64,000 nt of DNA from the NCBI RefSeq assembly GCF_030818485.1, contig NZ_JAUTAJ010000004.1, positions 2,699,501 through 2,763,500 on the forward strand, read 5' to 3'. Below, in pieces: positions 19,121-28,160 of the stretch. The notes beneath the pieces were generated by a model, which worked only from the letters and a program-made list of their open reading frames with translations, was not told the origin of the DNA and did no database searches. The translations under genes were made by a program, and so were the position numbers. This DNA comes from Pseudoroseomonas cervicalis. GTDB lineage: Bacteria; Pseudomonadota; Alphaproteobacteria; Acetobacterales; Acetobacteraceae. Each line of letters opens with the position of its first letter. The first letter of the stretch is position 1.

Positions 19121-19914
19121 CGGGCGACCTCGGCCGCTTCGGGGCGCTTCCAGCGGCGCTGCAGCCACATCACGCCGAGAATGTCGGTGATGCCGACCGC
19201 CAGCCGGTCCAGCGTGCCGTAATTGGAGGCGCCGCGCAGCCGCGGCCGGTGGTTCACCGGCTGCGACACAACCCGCCCGCCCTGGCGCAGCACCAGCGCC
19301 GGCAGGAAGCGGTGCATGTGGTCGAAGGCCGGCAGGCTGAGGAACAAAGCGCGCGGGAACAGCTTCAGCCCGCAGCCGGTGTCGGGCGTGGCGTCGCCCA
19401 GCAGCTTCGCGCGGATCCGGTTGGCCCAGCGCGAGGAGAGGCGCTTGACCTGGGTATCCTTGCGGTTGACGCGCCAGCCCGCGACCAGCAGCGGCGGCAG
19501 CGCCGCGCCATCCATCGGGCCGGAGACCTCGCCCTCGGCGAAGGCCCAGAGGGCGGGGATGTCGGCCGGGTCGTTCTGCCCGTCGCCATCCAGCGTCGCG
19601 ATCCAGGCGCCGCGCGCGGCGCGCACGCCGGAGACGATGGCGGCCGACTGGCCGCAGGAACGCGGATGGCGCAGCACGCGCAAGCCCGGCACGCTGGCCA
19701 TCAGCCCCTGCAGCGCCTCGGCCGTCGCATCCGTCGAGCCGTCATCGACATAGACGATCTCATGCGGGATGGCGGCCAGCGCGGCGCCGATCTCGGCCAC
19801 CAGGGGCGCGATGTTCGGCGCCTCGTTGCGCACCGGCACGACCACCGAGAGCAGCGGGGGCGGCGGCAGCGCGGCGGCTGGCGGGGCGGGCAGGGTGTCG
19901 GGGCTGGCGGACAT
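19117..19914 (-). CDS. family 2 glycosyltransferase (dolichol-phosphate mannosyltransferase-like)
   Basis: This is a GT-A fold glycosyltransferase of 265 residues. SVVVPVRNEAPNIAPLV, EIVYVDDGSTDAT and ATLDGDGQNDPADIP contain the nucleotide-sugar and DxD-type metal sites, and the PRLRGASNYG motif near the C-terminus is typical of polyprenyl-phosphate glycosyltransferases. There is no large C-terminal membrane domain. It begins the three-gene run with the VTT protein and the pyruvyltransferase-like protein, suggesting a lipid-linked sugar for surface polysaccharide. ATG 19914 is preferred; ATG 19956 is an alternative. Confidence 0.82.
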   Translation of the reverse strand: MSASPDTLPAPPAAALPPPPLLSVVVPVRNEAPNIAPLVAEIGAALAAIPHEIVYVDDGSTDATAEALQGLMASVPGLRVLRHPRSCGQSAAIVSGVRAARGAWIATLDGDGQNDPADIPALWAFAEGEVSGPMDGAALPPLLVAGWRVNRKDTQVKRLSSRWANRIRAKLLGDATPDTGCGLKLFPRALFLSLPAFDHMHRFLPALVLRQGGRVVSQPVNHRPRLRGASNYGTLDRLAVGITDILGVMWLQRRWKRPEAAEVAR

Positions 19915-20165
19915 GCCGGGACTCTCGGCTGCGGCGGAACGCGGTTGATCCGGCATGGTCGCGCGGGGTAGCAGGCGGCGCCCGGCGCGACAAGGCCCGC
20001 CGCCCGCCCCCGCCCGATCGCAGGGCATGGCTGGCCCGCAGGGCATGGCCGGCCGGCCCGCCGCGGCGCGGCGCGCCGCGACGCCCCTGCCCCGCCCCGG
20101 CTGCATTGATCCGGCGCAGGATGCCGCCACCTTTGGCAGGTTCCCTATGATACTGTGACAGCGAC

Positions 20166-21365
20166 ATGCCCTTCGATCCTCCCCCTGCCCCGCCCGACAC
20201 CGCCGCCCGCCACGCCGCCCCGCGCGCCGACCGCCACGCCATCGCCTGGTGGCTGCTCACCGTCGCCGGCATGATCTGGGTGATGGTCGCCCTGGGCGGC
20301 GCCACGCGGCTCACCGGCTCGGGCCTGTCCATCATGGAATGGGCGCCGCTCTCCGGCGCGCTGCCGCCGCTGTCGGAGGCGGAGTGGCAGCGCCTCTACG
20401 ATCTCTACCGCACCATCCCGCAATATTCGCTCGTCAATGCCGGCTTCGGCATCGAGGGCTTCAAGCAGATCTTCTGGCTGGAATGGGCGCACCGGCTCTG
20501 GGGAAGGCTGATCGGCCTGGCCTTCCTGCTGCCGCTGCTGTGGTTCTGGTGGCGCGGCCGCATCCCGGCCGGGCTGCGCGGCCGGCTGGTGGTGCTGTTC
20601 CTGCTGGGCGGCGCCCAGGGCGGCATCGGCTGGTTCATGGTCGCCTCCGGCTTCGATGCCGACCGCACCGCCGTCTCCCCCTACCGCCTGGTGCTGCATC
20701 TGGGGCTGGCGCTGGTGCTCTACGGCCTGGTGCTGTGGACCGCGCTCTCCCTGCTGCGGCCGGAGCGCCGCGGGCCGCGCCAGCCGGCCGGGCTGCGCCG
20801 GCTGGTGCATGCCACCGCCGGGCTGGTGGTGCTGGCCATGCTGGCGGGCGGCTTCGTCGCCGGGCTGCGCGCCGGGCTGACCTACAACACCTTCCCGCTG
20901 ATGGACGGGCAATGGGTGCCGCCGGGTTATGCCCAGCTCTCACCCTTCTGGCACAACCTCACCGCCAACATCGCCGCGGTGCAGTTCAACCACCGCCTGC
21001 TGGCGACGCTGGCCGGCCTCGCCGCGCTGGGCGCCGCCGCCTGGGGCGCGCGCGCCCTGCCCGCGGGCCCGGCCCGCAACGCGGTGCTGGCGCTGGGCGC
21101 GACGGTCGCGCTGCAATACAGCCTCGGCGTCGCCACGCTGCTGATGGTGGTGCCGGTCTGGCTCGGCACGCTGCACCAGACGGTCGCCGTCGGCGTGCTG
21201 ACCGCGGCGCTGGTGGCGCTGCACGCGCTGCGCCCGCCGCGCACCGCCGCGCCGGTGGCGGCGCCGGGCACGGCCCCCGGGCCGGCCCCTGGGCCGGCCC
21301 CTGGGCCGGCCCCTGGACCGGCCCCTGGACCGGCCCCTGGACCGGCCGCGCAGGCGGCGCGGTGA
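20166..21365 (+). CDS. ctaA: heme A synthase (COX15/CtaA)
   Basis: This membrane protein of 399 residues converts heme O to heme A for aa3-type cytochrome oxidase. It shows the COX15 features VALGGATRLTGSGLSIMEW, EWAHRLWGRLIG with a heme-ligand histidine, LRAGLTYNTFPLMDG and NFxHR-type QFNHRLLAT, with about eight membrane helices. The last 40 residues are an unusual (Gly-Pro-Ala-Pro)n tail encoded by a 12-base tandem repeat. The stop overlaps the GTG start of the histidine kinase gene. Confidence 0.92.
   Translation: MPFDPPPAPPDTAARHAAPRADRHAIAWWLLTVAGMIWVMVALGGATRLTGSGLSIMEWAPLSGALPPLSEAEWQRLYDLYRTIPQYSLVNAGFGIEGFKQIFWLEWAHRLWGRLIGLAFLLPLLWFWWRGRIPAGLRGRLVVLFLLGGAQGGIGWFMVASGFDADRTAVSPYRLVLHLGLALVLYGLVLWTALSLLRPERRGPRQPAGLRRLVHATAGLVVLAMLAGGFVAGLRAGLTYNTFPLMDGQWVPPGYAQLSPFWHNLTANIAAVQFNHRLLATLAGLAALGAAAWGARALPAGPARNAVLALGATVALQYSLGVATLLMVVPVWLGTLHQTVAVGVLTAALVALHALRPPRTAAPVAAPGTAPGPAPGPAPGPAPGPAPGPAPGPAAQAAR
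21279..21350 (+). repeat. 12-nt tandem repeat coding a GPAP tail
   Basis: Six consecutive 12-base units, three of GGGCCGGCCCCT and three beginning GGACCGGCC, encode Gly-Pro-Ala-Pro repeats at the C-terminus of heme A synthase. The number of units is likely to vary by slippage without breaking the frame. Confidence 0.85.
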
Positions 21366-23713
21366 GCGGCGCGGGCGGCGGCCCCGGCGACCCGTCCGGC
21401 CCCGGGCCGGGCGGCCCGGCCGGTGCCCCGCCCGGCACCGCGCCCGGCCCTGCGCCCGGCGCCGCGCCGGCCGCGTTGGCGGAGCCCTGGCTGGCCGCGC
21501 TCCGCGCCCTGCCCCATCCGGTGCTGGTGGCCGATGCCGCGGCGCGGGTGGCGCTGGCCAATCCGGCGATGCTCGCCATGCTCGAGCTGGCGCCCGGCCT
21601 GGCGCTGGAGGGGCGGCCGATGGCGGAGGTGTTCCGCCTGCTCGCCTTCCGCGGCCTGTACGGCCCCGGCGATCCGGAGGAGCTGGCCCACGCCGCCGCC
21701 GCGATCGACCGCAGCCTGCCGCAGCGGCGCAGCCTGCGCACCGAGGATGGCCGCTGGTTCGACATCGCCTGCAACCCGCTGCCGGGCGGCGGCTGGGTCA
21801 GCCTGGCCACCGAGCAGACCGCGCCGCGCCGGCAGGAGGCCGCGCTGCTGGCCCGGCTGCGCGAGCTGCACGAGGCGCTGCACCGCCTGCCCGCCGGCTT
21901 CGGCCTGTACGACCCCGAGCACCGGCTGCGGCTGTTCAACAACACCTATGAGCGGCTGCTGCTGCTGCCGCCCGGCACGCTGCGCGCCGGGCTGGGCCTC
22001 GCCGAGGTGGTCGGGCTGATCCAGCGCCACCAGCCGATGGGGCCGGGCGATCTGGAGGTCTTCGCCGCCCGGCTGGGCTTCGACCGCCGCCACCGGCATG
22101 AGGGCATGCGCCAGCGCCAGGATGGCCGCACCATCCGCTTCGTCAGCATCCCGATGCCCGAGGGCGGCTTCCTGGTGACGCTCGAGGACGTCACCTCGCT
22201 GCGCGAGGCGGAGAACGAGGCGAAGCGCCGCGCCGCCCTGCTGGACGGGGTGCTCTCGGCGCTGCCGCATGGCGTCTGCGTCTATGGGCCGGACCAGCGG
22301 CTGCGCCTGGTCAACGCCGCTTATGCGCGGCTGATGCCGGAATCGGCGCCGCGGCCCGGCGACCATCTGCGCGAGCTGTGCCGCCGCGCCATGGACGGCT
22401 TCGCCGATGACGAGGCGCTGGAGGCGATTTATCGCCGGCAATTCGAATTCGACCGTCCCGCCTACAAGCGGGTGCGGCATGATGGCACCGCGATCACCGG
22501 TCGCACCGCGCCATTGCCGGATGGGGGGCATATCTCCGTGGTCAGCGACATCACCGCCCTGCACCAGGCCGAGGAGGCCGCGCGACAGCGCGCCGCGCTG
22601 CTGCAGGCCATGGTGGATTCCATGCGCCAGGGCGTCTGCCTGTTCGACCGCGAGCACCGCGTGGTCGTCGCCAATGCGCTCGCCGCCCGCATGACCGGGC
22701 TGGAGCCGGAGGAGATGGCCCCCGGCACGCCGCTGCAGACGCTGCGCCGCCTGCAATATGAGCGCGGCGAATACGGCCATGGCGACCAGGCGCTGCAGTA
22801 TTACGAGGAGATCAGCCTGGAGCCCGGGCTGAAGCTCGACCATTTCCTGCGCACCCGGCCGAATGGCCAGGTGATCGAGATGAGCACCGACCCGACGCCG
22901 GATGGCGGCCATGTGCGGGTCTATGCCGATGTCACCGAGGAGCGCCGGGCGCGGACCGAGCTGGAGCGCGCCCGCGCCACGGCGGAGGACGCCAACGCCG
23001 CCAAGAACCGCTTCCTGGCGACGATGAGCCATGAGCTGCGCACGCCGCTGAACGCGGTGATCGGCTTCTCGGAGGCGCTGGCCGCCGATCCCGGCGGGCC
23101 GCATGTCGCCGAATTCGCCACCGCCATCCATGATGCCGGCCGGCACCTGCTGGCGCTGATCGACGAGATCCTGGAGGTGGCCAAGGCCGGCGCCGGCACG
23201 GTGCGGGTGGAGACCCGCGCCCTCTACCTGCCGAGCGTGCTGGAAGGCGCGGTGCGGCTGATGCGGCAGAGCGCCGAGGCCGCCGGCGTCAGCCTGGTCC
23301 TGGCGCCGCTGCCGGCCGGCCTGCCGCGCGCCCGGGCCGAGGAGCGGCGGCTGCGCCAGGTGCTGCTGAACCTGCTGTCCAACGCGGTGAAATTCACCCC
23401 CGCCGGCGGCCAGGTGTCGCTGGAGGCCGAGGCGCTGCCCGGCGACGGGGTCGAGATCCGCGTGCGCGACAGCGGCATCGGCATCGAGCCCGACCAGGTC
23501 GAGCGCGCCTTCGAGCCCTTCGTGCAGCTGGAAACCAGCCATGCGCGGCGCTATGGCGGCTCCGGCCTCGGCCTCTATCTGGCGCGCGCCCTGGCGCAAT
23601 CCATGGGCGCGACCCTGACGCTGGAGAGCCGGCGCGGCGAGGGAACCCTGGCGCGGCTGCGCCTGGCCCCCGCCCTGTCCCCTGTCACCCCCTACGCGGA
23701 GCCGACGGCATGA
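21362..23713 (+). CDS. PAS-domain hybrid-free sensor histidine kinase
   Basis: The 783-residue kinase has a low-complexity Pro/Gly/Ala start, four PAS-like segments (about 45-150, 165-285, 295-405 and 415-525), a HisKA domain with His557 in FLATMSHELRTPLNAVIGFS, and an ATPase domain with NLLSNAVKFTP, RDSGIGIEPDQVERAFEPF and GGSGLGLYLAR. No membrane segment is visible, so it senses a cytosolic signal. It has no receiver domain and no response regulator beside it. The GTG at 21362 overlaps the ctaA stop as GTGA, and its own stop overlaps tldD as ATGA. The signal and partner are unknown. Confidence 0.88.
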   Translation: MSGAGGGPGDPSGPGPGGPAGAPPGTAPGPAPGAAPAALAEPWLAALRALPHPVLVADAAARVALANPAMLAMLELAPGLALEGRPMAEVFRLLAFRGLYGPGDPEELAHAAAAIDRSLPQRRSLRTEDGRWFDIACNPLPGGGWVSLATEQTAPRRQEAALLARLRELHEALHRLPAGFGLYDPEHRLRLFNNTYERLLLLPPGTLRAGLGLAEVVGLIQRHQPMGPGDLEVFAARLGFDRRHRHEGMRQRQDGRTIRFVSIPMPEGGFLVTLEDVTSLREAENEAKRRAALLDGVLSALPHGVCVYGPDQRLRLVNAAYARLMPESAPRPGDHLRELCRRAMDGFADDEALEAIYRRQFEFDRPAYKRVRHDGTAITGRTAPLPDGGHISVVSDITALHQAEEAARQRAALLQAMVDSMRQGVCLFDREHRVVVANALAARMTGLEPEEMAPGTPLQTLRRLQYERGEYGHGDQALQYYEEISLEPGLKLDHFLRTRPNGQVIEMSTDPTPDGGHVRVYADVTEERRARTELERARATAEDANAAKNRFLATMSHELRTPLNAVIGFSEALAADPGGPHVAEFATAIHDAGRHLLALIDEILEVAKAGAGTVRVETRALYLPSVLEGAVRLMRQSAEAAGVSLVLAPLPAGLPRARAEERRLRQVLLNLLSNAVKFTPAGGQVSLEAEALPGDGVEIRVRDSGIGIEPDQVERAFEPFVQLETSHARRYGGSGLGLYLARALAQSMGATLTLESRRGEGTLARLRLAPALSPVTPYAEPTA

Positions 23714-25137
23714 GCGCGCTGGAAACCACCGACCGTCTGTTCTACCGCGAGCTGGCCCCGGAGCAGGCCACCGCCCGGCTGCGCGAGGCGCTGTCGGGGG
23801 CCGAGGATGGCGAGCTGTTCCTGGAATACACCGAGAGCGAGGCGATCAGCCTCGATGATGGCCGCATCCGCAGCGCCAGCTTCGACGCCAGCCGCGGCTT
23901 CGGCCTGCGCGCCGTCGCCGGCGAGGCCGCCGGCTACGCCCATGGCGGCGAGATCACCGAGGCCGCGCTGGCGCGCGCTGCCGCCACGGTGCGCGCCGTC
24001 TCGGCCGGGCGCTCCGGCACGCTGCAGGCGGCGCCGCGCGCCACCAATGCGCGGCTCTACGCCCCGGACAACCCGCTCTCGGCGATGGAGTTCCCGGCCA
24101 AGACCGCGCTGCTGGCCGAGATCGACGCCTATGCCCGCGCCCGCGACCCGCGGGTGACGCAGGTGATGGCCAGCCTCTCCGGCACCTGGCAGGCGGTGCA
24201 GATCCTGCGCGCCGATGGCAGCCGGGTGGCCGATCTCCGCCCGCTGGTGCGGCTGAACGTCACCGTCGTGGTCGAGCAGAATGGCCGGCGGGAGAGCGGC
24301 AGCCACGGCATGGGCGGCCGGCACGATTATGCCCGCATCATCGGCGCCGCCAGCTGGCAGGGCGCGGTGGAGGAGGCGCTGCGCCAGGCGCTGCTGAACC
24401 TCGACGCCATTCCCGCCCCGGCCGGGGAGATGGAGGTGGTGCTCGGCCCCGGCTGGCCCGGCATCCTGCTGCATGAGGCGATCGGCCACGGGCTGGAGGG
24501 GGATTTCAACCGCAAGAAGACCTCGGCCTTCGCCGGCCTGCTGGGCAGCCGCATCGCCGCCCCCGGTGTCACCGTGGTCGATGACGGCACCATCCCCGAC
24601 CGCCGCGGCAGCCTGACGGTGGATGATGAGGGCACGCCGTCGGGCCGCACCACGCTGATCGAGGACGGCATCCTGGTGGGCTTCCTGCAGGACCGGCAGA
24701 ACGCCCGGCTGATGAACGTCGCCGCCACCGGCAATGGCCGCCGCCAGAGCCATGCCCATGCGCCGATGCCGCGCATGACCAACACCGTCATGCTGGGCGG
24801 CGCGCACCACCCGGAGGAGATCCTGCGCAGCGTGAAGCGCGGCATCCTGGGCGTGAATTTCGGCGGCGGGCAGGTGGACATCACCAGCGGCAAATTCGTC
24901 TTCTCGATGTCCGAGGCTTATCTGGTCGAGGATGGCCGGATCGGCGCGCCGGTGAAGGGCGCCATGCTGATCGGCAACGGGCCGGAGGCGCTGACCCGCG
25001 TCAGCATGATCGGCAATGACATGGCGCTGGACCCCGGCATCGGCACCTGTGGCAAGCAGGGCCAGGGCGTGCCGGTGGGGGTCGGCCAGCCGACGCTGAA
25101 GATGACCGGCCTGACCATCGGCGGCACCGCCGTATGA
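23710..25137 (+). CDS. tldD: metalloprotease TldD
   Basis: TldD (475 residues) is the zinc-containing subunit of the TldD/TldE protease, which degrades unfolded peptides and processes some modified peptides. The metal-binding motif HEAIGH is at 255-260, followed by GLEGDFNRKKTSAFAG; the C-terminal ATGNGRRQSHAHAPMPRMTNT and GNGPEALTRVSMIGNDMALDPGIGTCGK are also characteristic. The partner TldE gene is not in this window. The ATG overlaps the histidine kinase stop and the gene's own stop overlaps the GNAT start (both ATGA). Confidence 0.94.
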   Translation: MSALETTDRLFYRELAPEQATARLREALSGAEDGELFLEYTESEAISLDDGRIRSASFDASRGFGLRAVAGEAAGYAHGGEITEAALARAAATVRAVSAGRSGTLQAAPRATNARLYAPDNPLSAMEFPAKTALLAEIDAYARARDPRVTQVMASLSGTWQAVQILRADGSRVADLRPLVRLNVTVVVEQNGRRESGSHGMGGRHDYARIIGAASWQGAVEEALRQALLNLDAIPAPAGEMEVVLGPGWPGILLHEAIGHGLEGDFNRKKTSAFAGLLGSRIAAPGVTVVDDGTIPDRRGSLTVDDEGTPSGRTTLIEDGILVGFLQDRQNARLMNVAATGNGRRQSHAHAPMPRMTNTVMLGGAHHPEEILRSVKRGILGVNFGGGQVDITSGKFVFSMSEAYLVEDGRIGAPVKGAMLIGNGPEALTRVSMIGNDMALDPGIGTCGKQGQGVPVGVGQPTLKMTGLTIGGTAV

Positions 25138-25589
25138 TCCGCCCCGCCCGCCCGGCCGAGGCCGCTGCCCTGGCCGCGCTGGCGGAACGCGCCTACGCGC
25201 TCTACGTGCCCATCATCGGCCGCCGCCCGGCGCCGATGGACGATGACTACGCCGCGCGCATCGCCGCCGGCGAGGCCTGGGTGTGGGACGAGCAGGGCGG
25301 CATCGCCGGCCTGCTGGTGCTGGAGCGGCACCCGGATCATCTCTGGCTGGACAACATCGCGGTGGCGCCGGAGGCCCAGGGGCGCGGCCTGGGGCGGCGG
25401 CTGATCCGCTTCGCGGTGGAGCAGGCGCAGCGCATCGGCCTGCCGGAGCTGCGGCTGCTGACCAATGCGGCGATGGCGGGAAACCTGGCGCTCTATCCGC
25501 GGCTCGGCTTCACCGAGGTGGAGCGGAGGCATGACGAGGGCTTCGACCGGGTGTTCTTCCAGGCAAGACTGGAAGATATCAAAGCCTAA
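25134..25589 (+). CDS. GNAT family N-acetyltransferase
   Basis: This 151-residue protein has the GNAT acetyl-CoA binding signature LDNIAVAPEAQGRGLGRRLIRFA (Q/R-x-x-G-x-G/A) and the later LRLLTNAAMAGNLALYPRLGFTEVERR with the conserved tyrosine and LGF. The acceptor is unknown; proteins of this shape often act on small amines or antibiotics. It ends the overlapping run ctaA-kinase-tldD. Directly after its stop begins the triple-hairpin element. Confidence 0.88.
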   Translation: MIRPARPAEAAALAALAERAYALYVPIIGRRPAPMDDDYAARIAAGEAWVWDEQGGIAGLLVLERHPDHLWLDNIAVAPEAQGRGLGRRLIRFAVEQAQRIGLPELRLLTNAAMAGNLALYPRLGFTEVERRHDEGFDRVFFQARLEDIKA

Positions 25590-25590
25590 A

Positions 25591-25704
25591 ATCTTCTTTT
25601 TCTGAATAAAAAGAAGCTTTCTTTCAGTTTGGCGCCCCGCATCAGGCCATAAGCGGGACGCCATCTGAAAGAAGTTTTTTGGTTCTTTTTTCCAAAAAAG
25701 AACC
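25591..25704. repeat. triple-hairpin dispersed element, copy 1
   Basis: Three consecutive hairpins fill the gap between convergent genes. Hairpin A has arms 25593-25601 and 25608-25616 (9 bp). Hairpin B has inner arms 25631-25640 and 25653-25662 with one mismatch, and outer arms 25619-25627 and 25665-25673. Hairpin C has arms 25681-25691 and 25694-25704. The same architecture recurs at 51517-51636 with a shared core (CCATAAGCGGGACGCCA) and compensating differences in the arms. The A/T-rich outer hairpins should act as terminators in both directions. Confidence 0.85.
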
Positions 25705-25710
25705 CTTTTC

Positions 25711-26226
25711 TTAGCTGTCCTTCTTCCCCTGATGATCCCGCACCTGCTGCGACACGCTGCCCACCTGGCGCGGGTCGATGGTGCCCTGCACCGCCTGGCT
25801 TTCCACCGGGTTCATGCCCAGCCGCGCGGTGCGGCGGCTGGGGTGACGGTGGACCCGCGCGGCGCGCTTCAGCGCCAAAGCGCGGCGGGCATTCTCGCCC
25901 TGGCTCTCCGGCTCCGGCGCCACGTTCTGGCGCGACAGCTCCTTGTTCACCCGCTTCAGCGCCGAGGCGAAGACCTGCTTCTTGCGGGTCAACCCGTCGG
26001 GCGCGACCTCCGGGTTGGCGCCGCGCGGCTCGGCCTTGCCGCGCTGGGCGCGGCGGCGCTCCCGCGCCACATCGCGGGCCTTGCCGCGATAATCGCGCAG
26101 CAGCCGCGCCAGCTCGACCAGCGCGGGCCGCTCCAGCCCGCACAGCGCCGGATAATGGCTGCGCGACACCGCCTCGAATTCCGGAGCGGTCAGCAGGCGG
26201 CGCTCGGTGGCGATGGGCTGGCTCAT
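25711..26226 (-). CDS. hypothetical basic protein
   Basis: The 171-residue protein is rich in arginine and lysine and appears soluble. An N-terminal helical part (LTAPEFEAVSRSHYPALCGLERPALVELARLLRDYR) is followed by a basic stretch (GKARDVARERRRAQRGKAEP) and a second basic region (LTRKKQVFASALKRVNKEL). The pattern could be a nucleic-acid-binding protein, and I believe similar proteins occur in related genomes, but I cannot name a function. The stop codon lies at the edge of the triple-hairpin element, which probably terminates its message. Confidence 0.7.
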   Translation of the reverse strand: MSQPIATERRLLTAPEFEAVSRSHYPALCGLERPALVELARLLRDYRGKARDVARERRRAQRGKAEPRGANPEVAPDGLTRKKQVFASALKRVNKELSRQNVAPEPESQGENARRALALKRAARVHRHPSRRTARLGMNPVESQAVQGTIDPRQVGSVSQQVRDHQGKKDS

Positions 26227-26319
26227 GCGTGTCTCCTCTTTCCGTGACCGGCAAAGATGACAACGCGTTCATCTTCGGCAGGGTTGCCCGGCAGGGGAGA
26301 CCCCGCCGGGCGGCCGGCC

Positions 26320-27060
26320 TCAGGCGCCGCCAGCGCGCCGCCTGGCGCGGCGGGAGAGGAGGTTCAGCGCCTCCACCAGGGTGGAGAAGGCCATGGCGGC
26401 GTAGACATAGCCCTTCGGCACATGCGCGCCGAAGCCCTCGGCGATCAGCGTCATGCCGATCATCATCAGGAAGCCCAGCGCCAGCATGACGACGGTGGGG
26501 TTGGCCTTGATGAAATTCGCCAGCGGATCGGCGGCCAGCAGCATCACGGTCACCGCGGCGAGGACGGCGATCACCATGATCGGCACATGCTCGGTCATGC
26601 CGACGGCGGTGATGATGCTGTCGATCGAGAAGACCAGGTCGAGGATCAGGATCTGCACGATGGCGCTGGAGAAGGTCAGCCCGGCCTTGCCGGCGAACAT
26701 GTCGCCCTCGGCCGGCGGGTCCACATTGTGGTGGATCTCCTTCGTCGCCTTCCAGACCAGGAACAGGCCGCCGGCGATCAGGATCAGGTCACGCCAGGAG
26801 AAGGCATGGCCGAACACCGTGAAGACCGGCGCGGTCAGCTTCACGATGATGGCCACGGTGCCGAGCAGCGCCAGCCGCAGCACGAGCGCGAGCCCGATGC
26901 CGATGCGCCGGGCGCGCGCCTGGTGCTCGACCGGCAGCTTGTTGGTGATGATCGAGATGAAGATCAGATTGTCGATGCCGAGCACCACCTCCATGGCGAC
27001 GAGGGTGGCGAGCGCGACCCAGGCGGCCGGGTCGGCGGCCAGGGCGAGGAGCTGATCCAT
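26320..27060 (-). CDS. TerC family integral membrane protein
   Basis: This 246-residue membrane protein has seven or eight helices and the TerC acidic motifs LGIDNLIFI (about residues 27-35) and [16 protein letters not shown]. Family members (TerC, Alx, MeeY) export manganese or other metal ions, often to load exported metalloproteins. The ATG at 27060 overlaps the stop of the upstream lipid kinase gene (TGATG). Ion specificity cannot be told from sequence. Confidence 0.88.
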   Translation of the reverse strand: MDQLLALAADPAAWVALATLVAMEVVLGIDNLIFISIITNKLPVEHQARARRIGIGLALVLRLALLGTVAIIVKLTAPVFTVFGHAFSWRDLILIAGGLFLVWKATKEIHHNVDPPAEGDMFAGKAGLTFSSAIVQILILDLVFSIDSIITAVGMTEHVPIMVIAVLAAVTVMLLAADPLANFIKANPTVVMLALGFLMMIGMTLIAEGFGAHVPKGYVYAAMAFSTLVEALNLLSRRARRRAGGA

Positions 27061-27965
27061 CAGGGTCGGTGACCTTGGGTGGGAGGGACGAAAACCCGGA
27101 CCGCCGCCGGCAGCAGCCGGAAGCGGGCCGGGGTGTGGGTGTTGATCTCCCCATCGGTGTTCACCGGCATGCGGCGCCGCGTCACCACCGCGCAGGCGGT
27201 GGTGGGGAAGGCGCGCACATCGCGCCACTGCCCCTGCGTGCCGCGCCGCAGCGCCGGCAGCAGCGCCAGCAGCCGCCACCAATGGTCGATCTCCAGGCTG
27301 TAGACGTCGAGCTTGCCGTCATCCGGGCGCGCGGTGCTCTCCACGGTCATGCCGCCACCATAATGGCGGCCATTGCCGACCGAGACCTGAATTGTCCGTA
27401 TGCGCTCGGTCACGCCGTCATGTTCGAGCCAGGCGGTGAAGGGGCGCGCCTGGCGCAGCAGGCGGAAGGCCGCCAGCGCGTAGCCCAGCCTGCCCCAACG
27501 CTTCTTCTCGTCGCGCCCCAGGCGGCGCGCCAGCTCGGCGCTGAAGCCGATGCTGGCGACGTTGAAATAGGGCAGGCCATTGACCTCGCCGAGGTCGATC
27601 CTCCGCGTCTCGCCACCGGCGATGATGCGCGCCGCCTCCACCGGGTCGGGCGGGATGGCCAGGCTGCGCGCCAGGTCGTTGGCGGTGCCGAGCGGCAGGA
27701 TGCCGAAGGGCAGGCCGGTCTGCATCAGCGCCGGGGCGGCGGCGTTCAGCGTGCCATCCCCGCCGCCCAGGATGACGGCGGAGAAGCCCTCCGGCGCGCG
27801 GCGGGCGATCACCGCCGCGGCGCGCTCCTCCGGCGTGCAGCGATGCTCCTCCAGCCGCCAGCCGGCCTGGCGCAGCACATCCAGCGCCGCGTCGATGGCG
27901 GCACCGCCATTGCGCGCCTGGCGGTTGACGATGACGAGCGCATAAGGCGCCGCGGCCCCGGCCAT
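27060..27965 (-). CDS. diacylglycerol/sphingosine kinase family lipid kinase
   Basis: The 301-residue protein is a DAGK-catalytic-domain kinase of the DgkB/YegS type that phosphorylates a lipid with ATP. Signatures are [27 protein letters not shown] (nucleotide-binding) and [15 protein letters not shown], with the C-terminal metal-site region [23 protein letters not shown]. The ATG at 27965 follows AGGA. It is translationally linked to terC and divergent from the PAP2 phosphatase, which might reverse a lipid phosphorylation. Confidence 0.88.
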   Translation of the reverse strand: MAGAAAPYALVIVNRQARNGGAAIDAALDVLRQAGWRLEEHRCTPEERAAAVIARRAPEGFSAVILGGGDGTLNAAAPALMQTGLPFGILPLGTANDLARSLAIPPDPVEAARIIAGGETRRIDLGEVNGLPYFNVASIGFSAELARRLGRDEKKRWGRLGYALAAFRLLRQARPFTAWLEHDGVTERIRTIQVSVGNGRHYGGGMTVESTARPDDGKLDVYSLEIDHWWRLLALLPALRRGTQGQWRDVRAFPTTACAVVTRRRMPVNTDGEINTHTPARFRLLPAAVRVFVPPTQGHRP

Positions 27966-28100
27966 GCCTGATCCTTTCTGCCGGGACGCCGGGCCGTGCC
28001 ACGGCCCCGCCCCCGGTCGTTCCGGCGCAGAACGCGCCAGGGGCCGCGCGGGATGCGCGGTTGCAACCCTGCGCGCGCAGGGGCGTCCTGTGCTGGACGG

Positions 28101-28139
28101 CCAGGGTTCCGCCCCAGGGTCCCGCCCCAGGGTCCCCCC
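28101..28139. repeat. 13-nt tandem repeat in the PAP2 leader
   Basis: Three 13-base units related to CCAGGGTCCCGCC begin at 28101, 28114 and 28127, just upstream of the PAP2 gene's ribosome binding site. No function is apparent. Confidence 0.7.
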
Positions 28140-28160
28140 TGGCCGCCGAAGGAGGATGCC

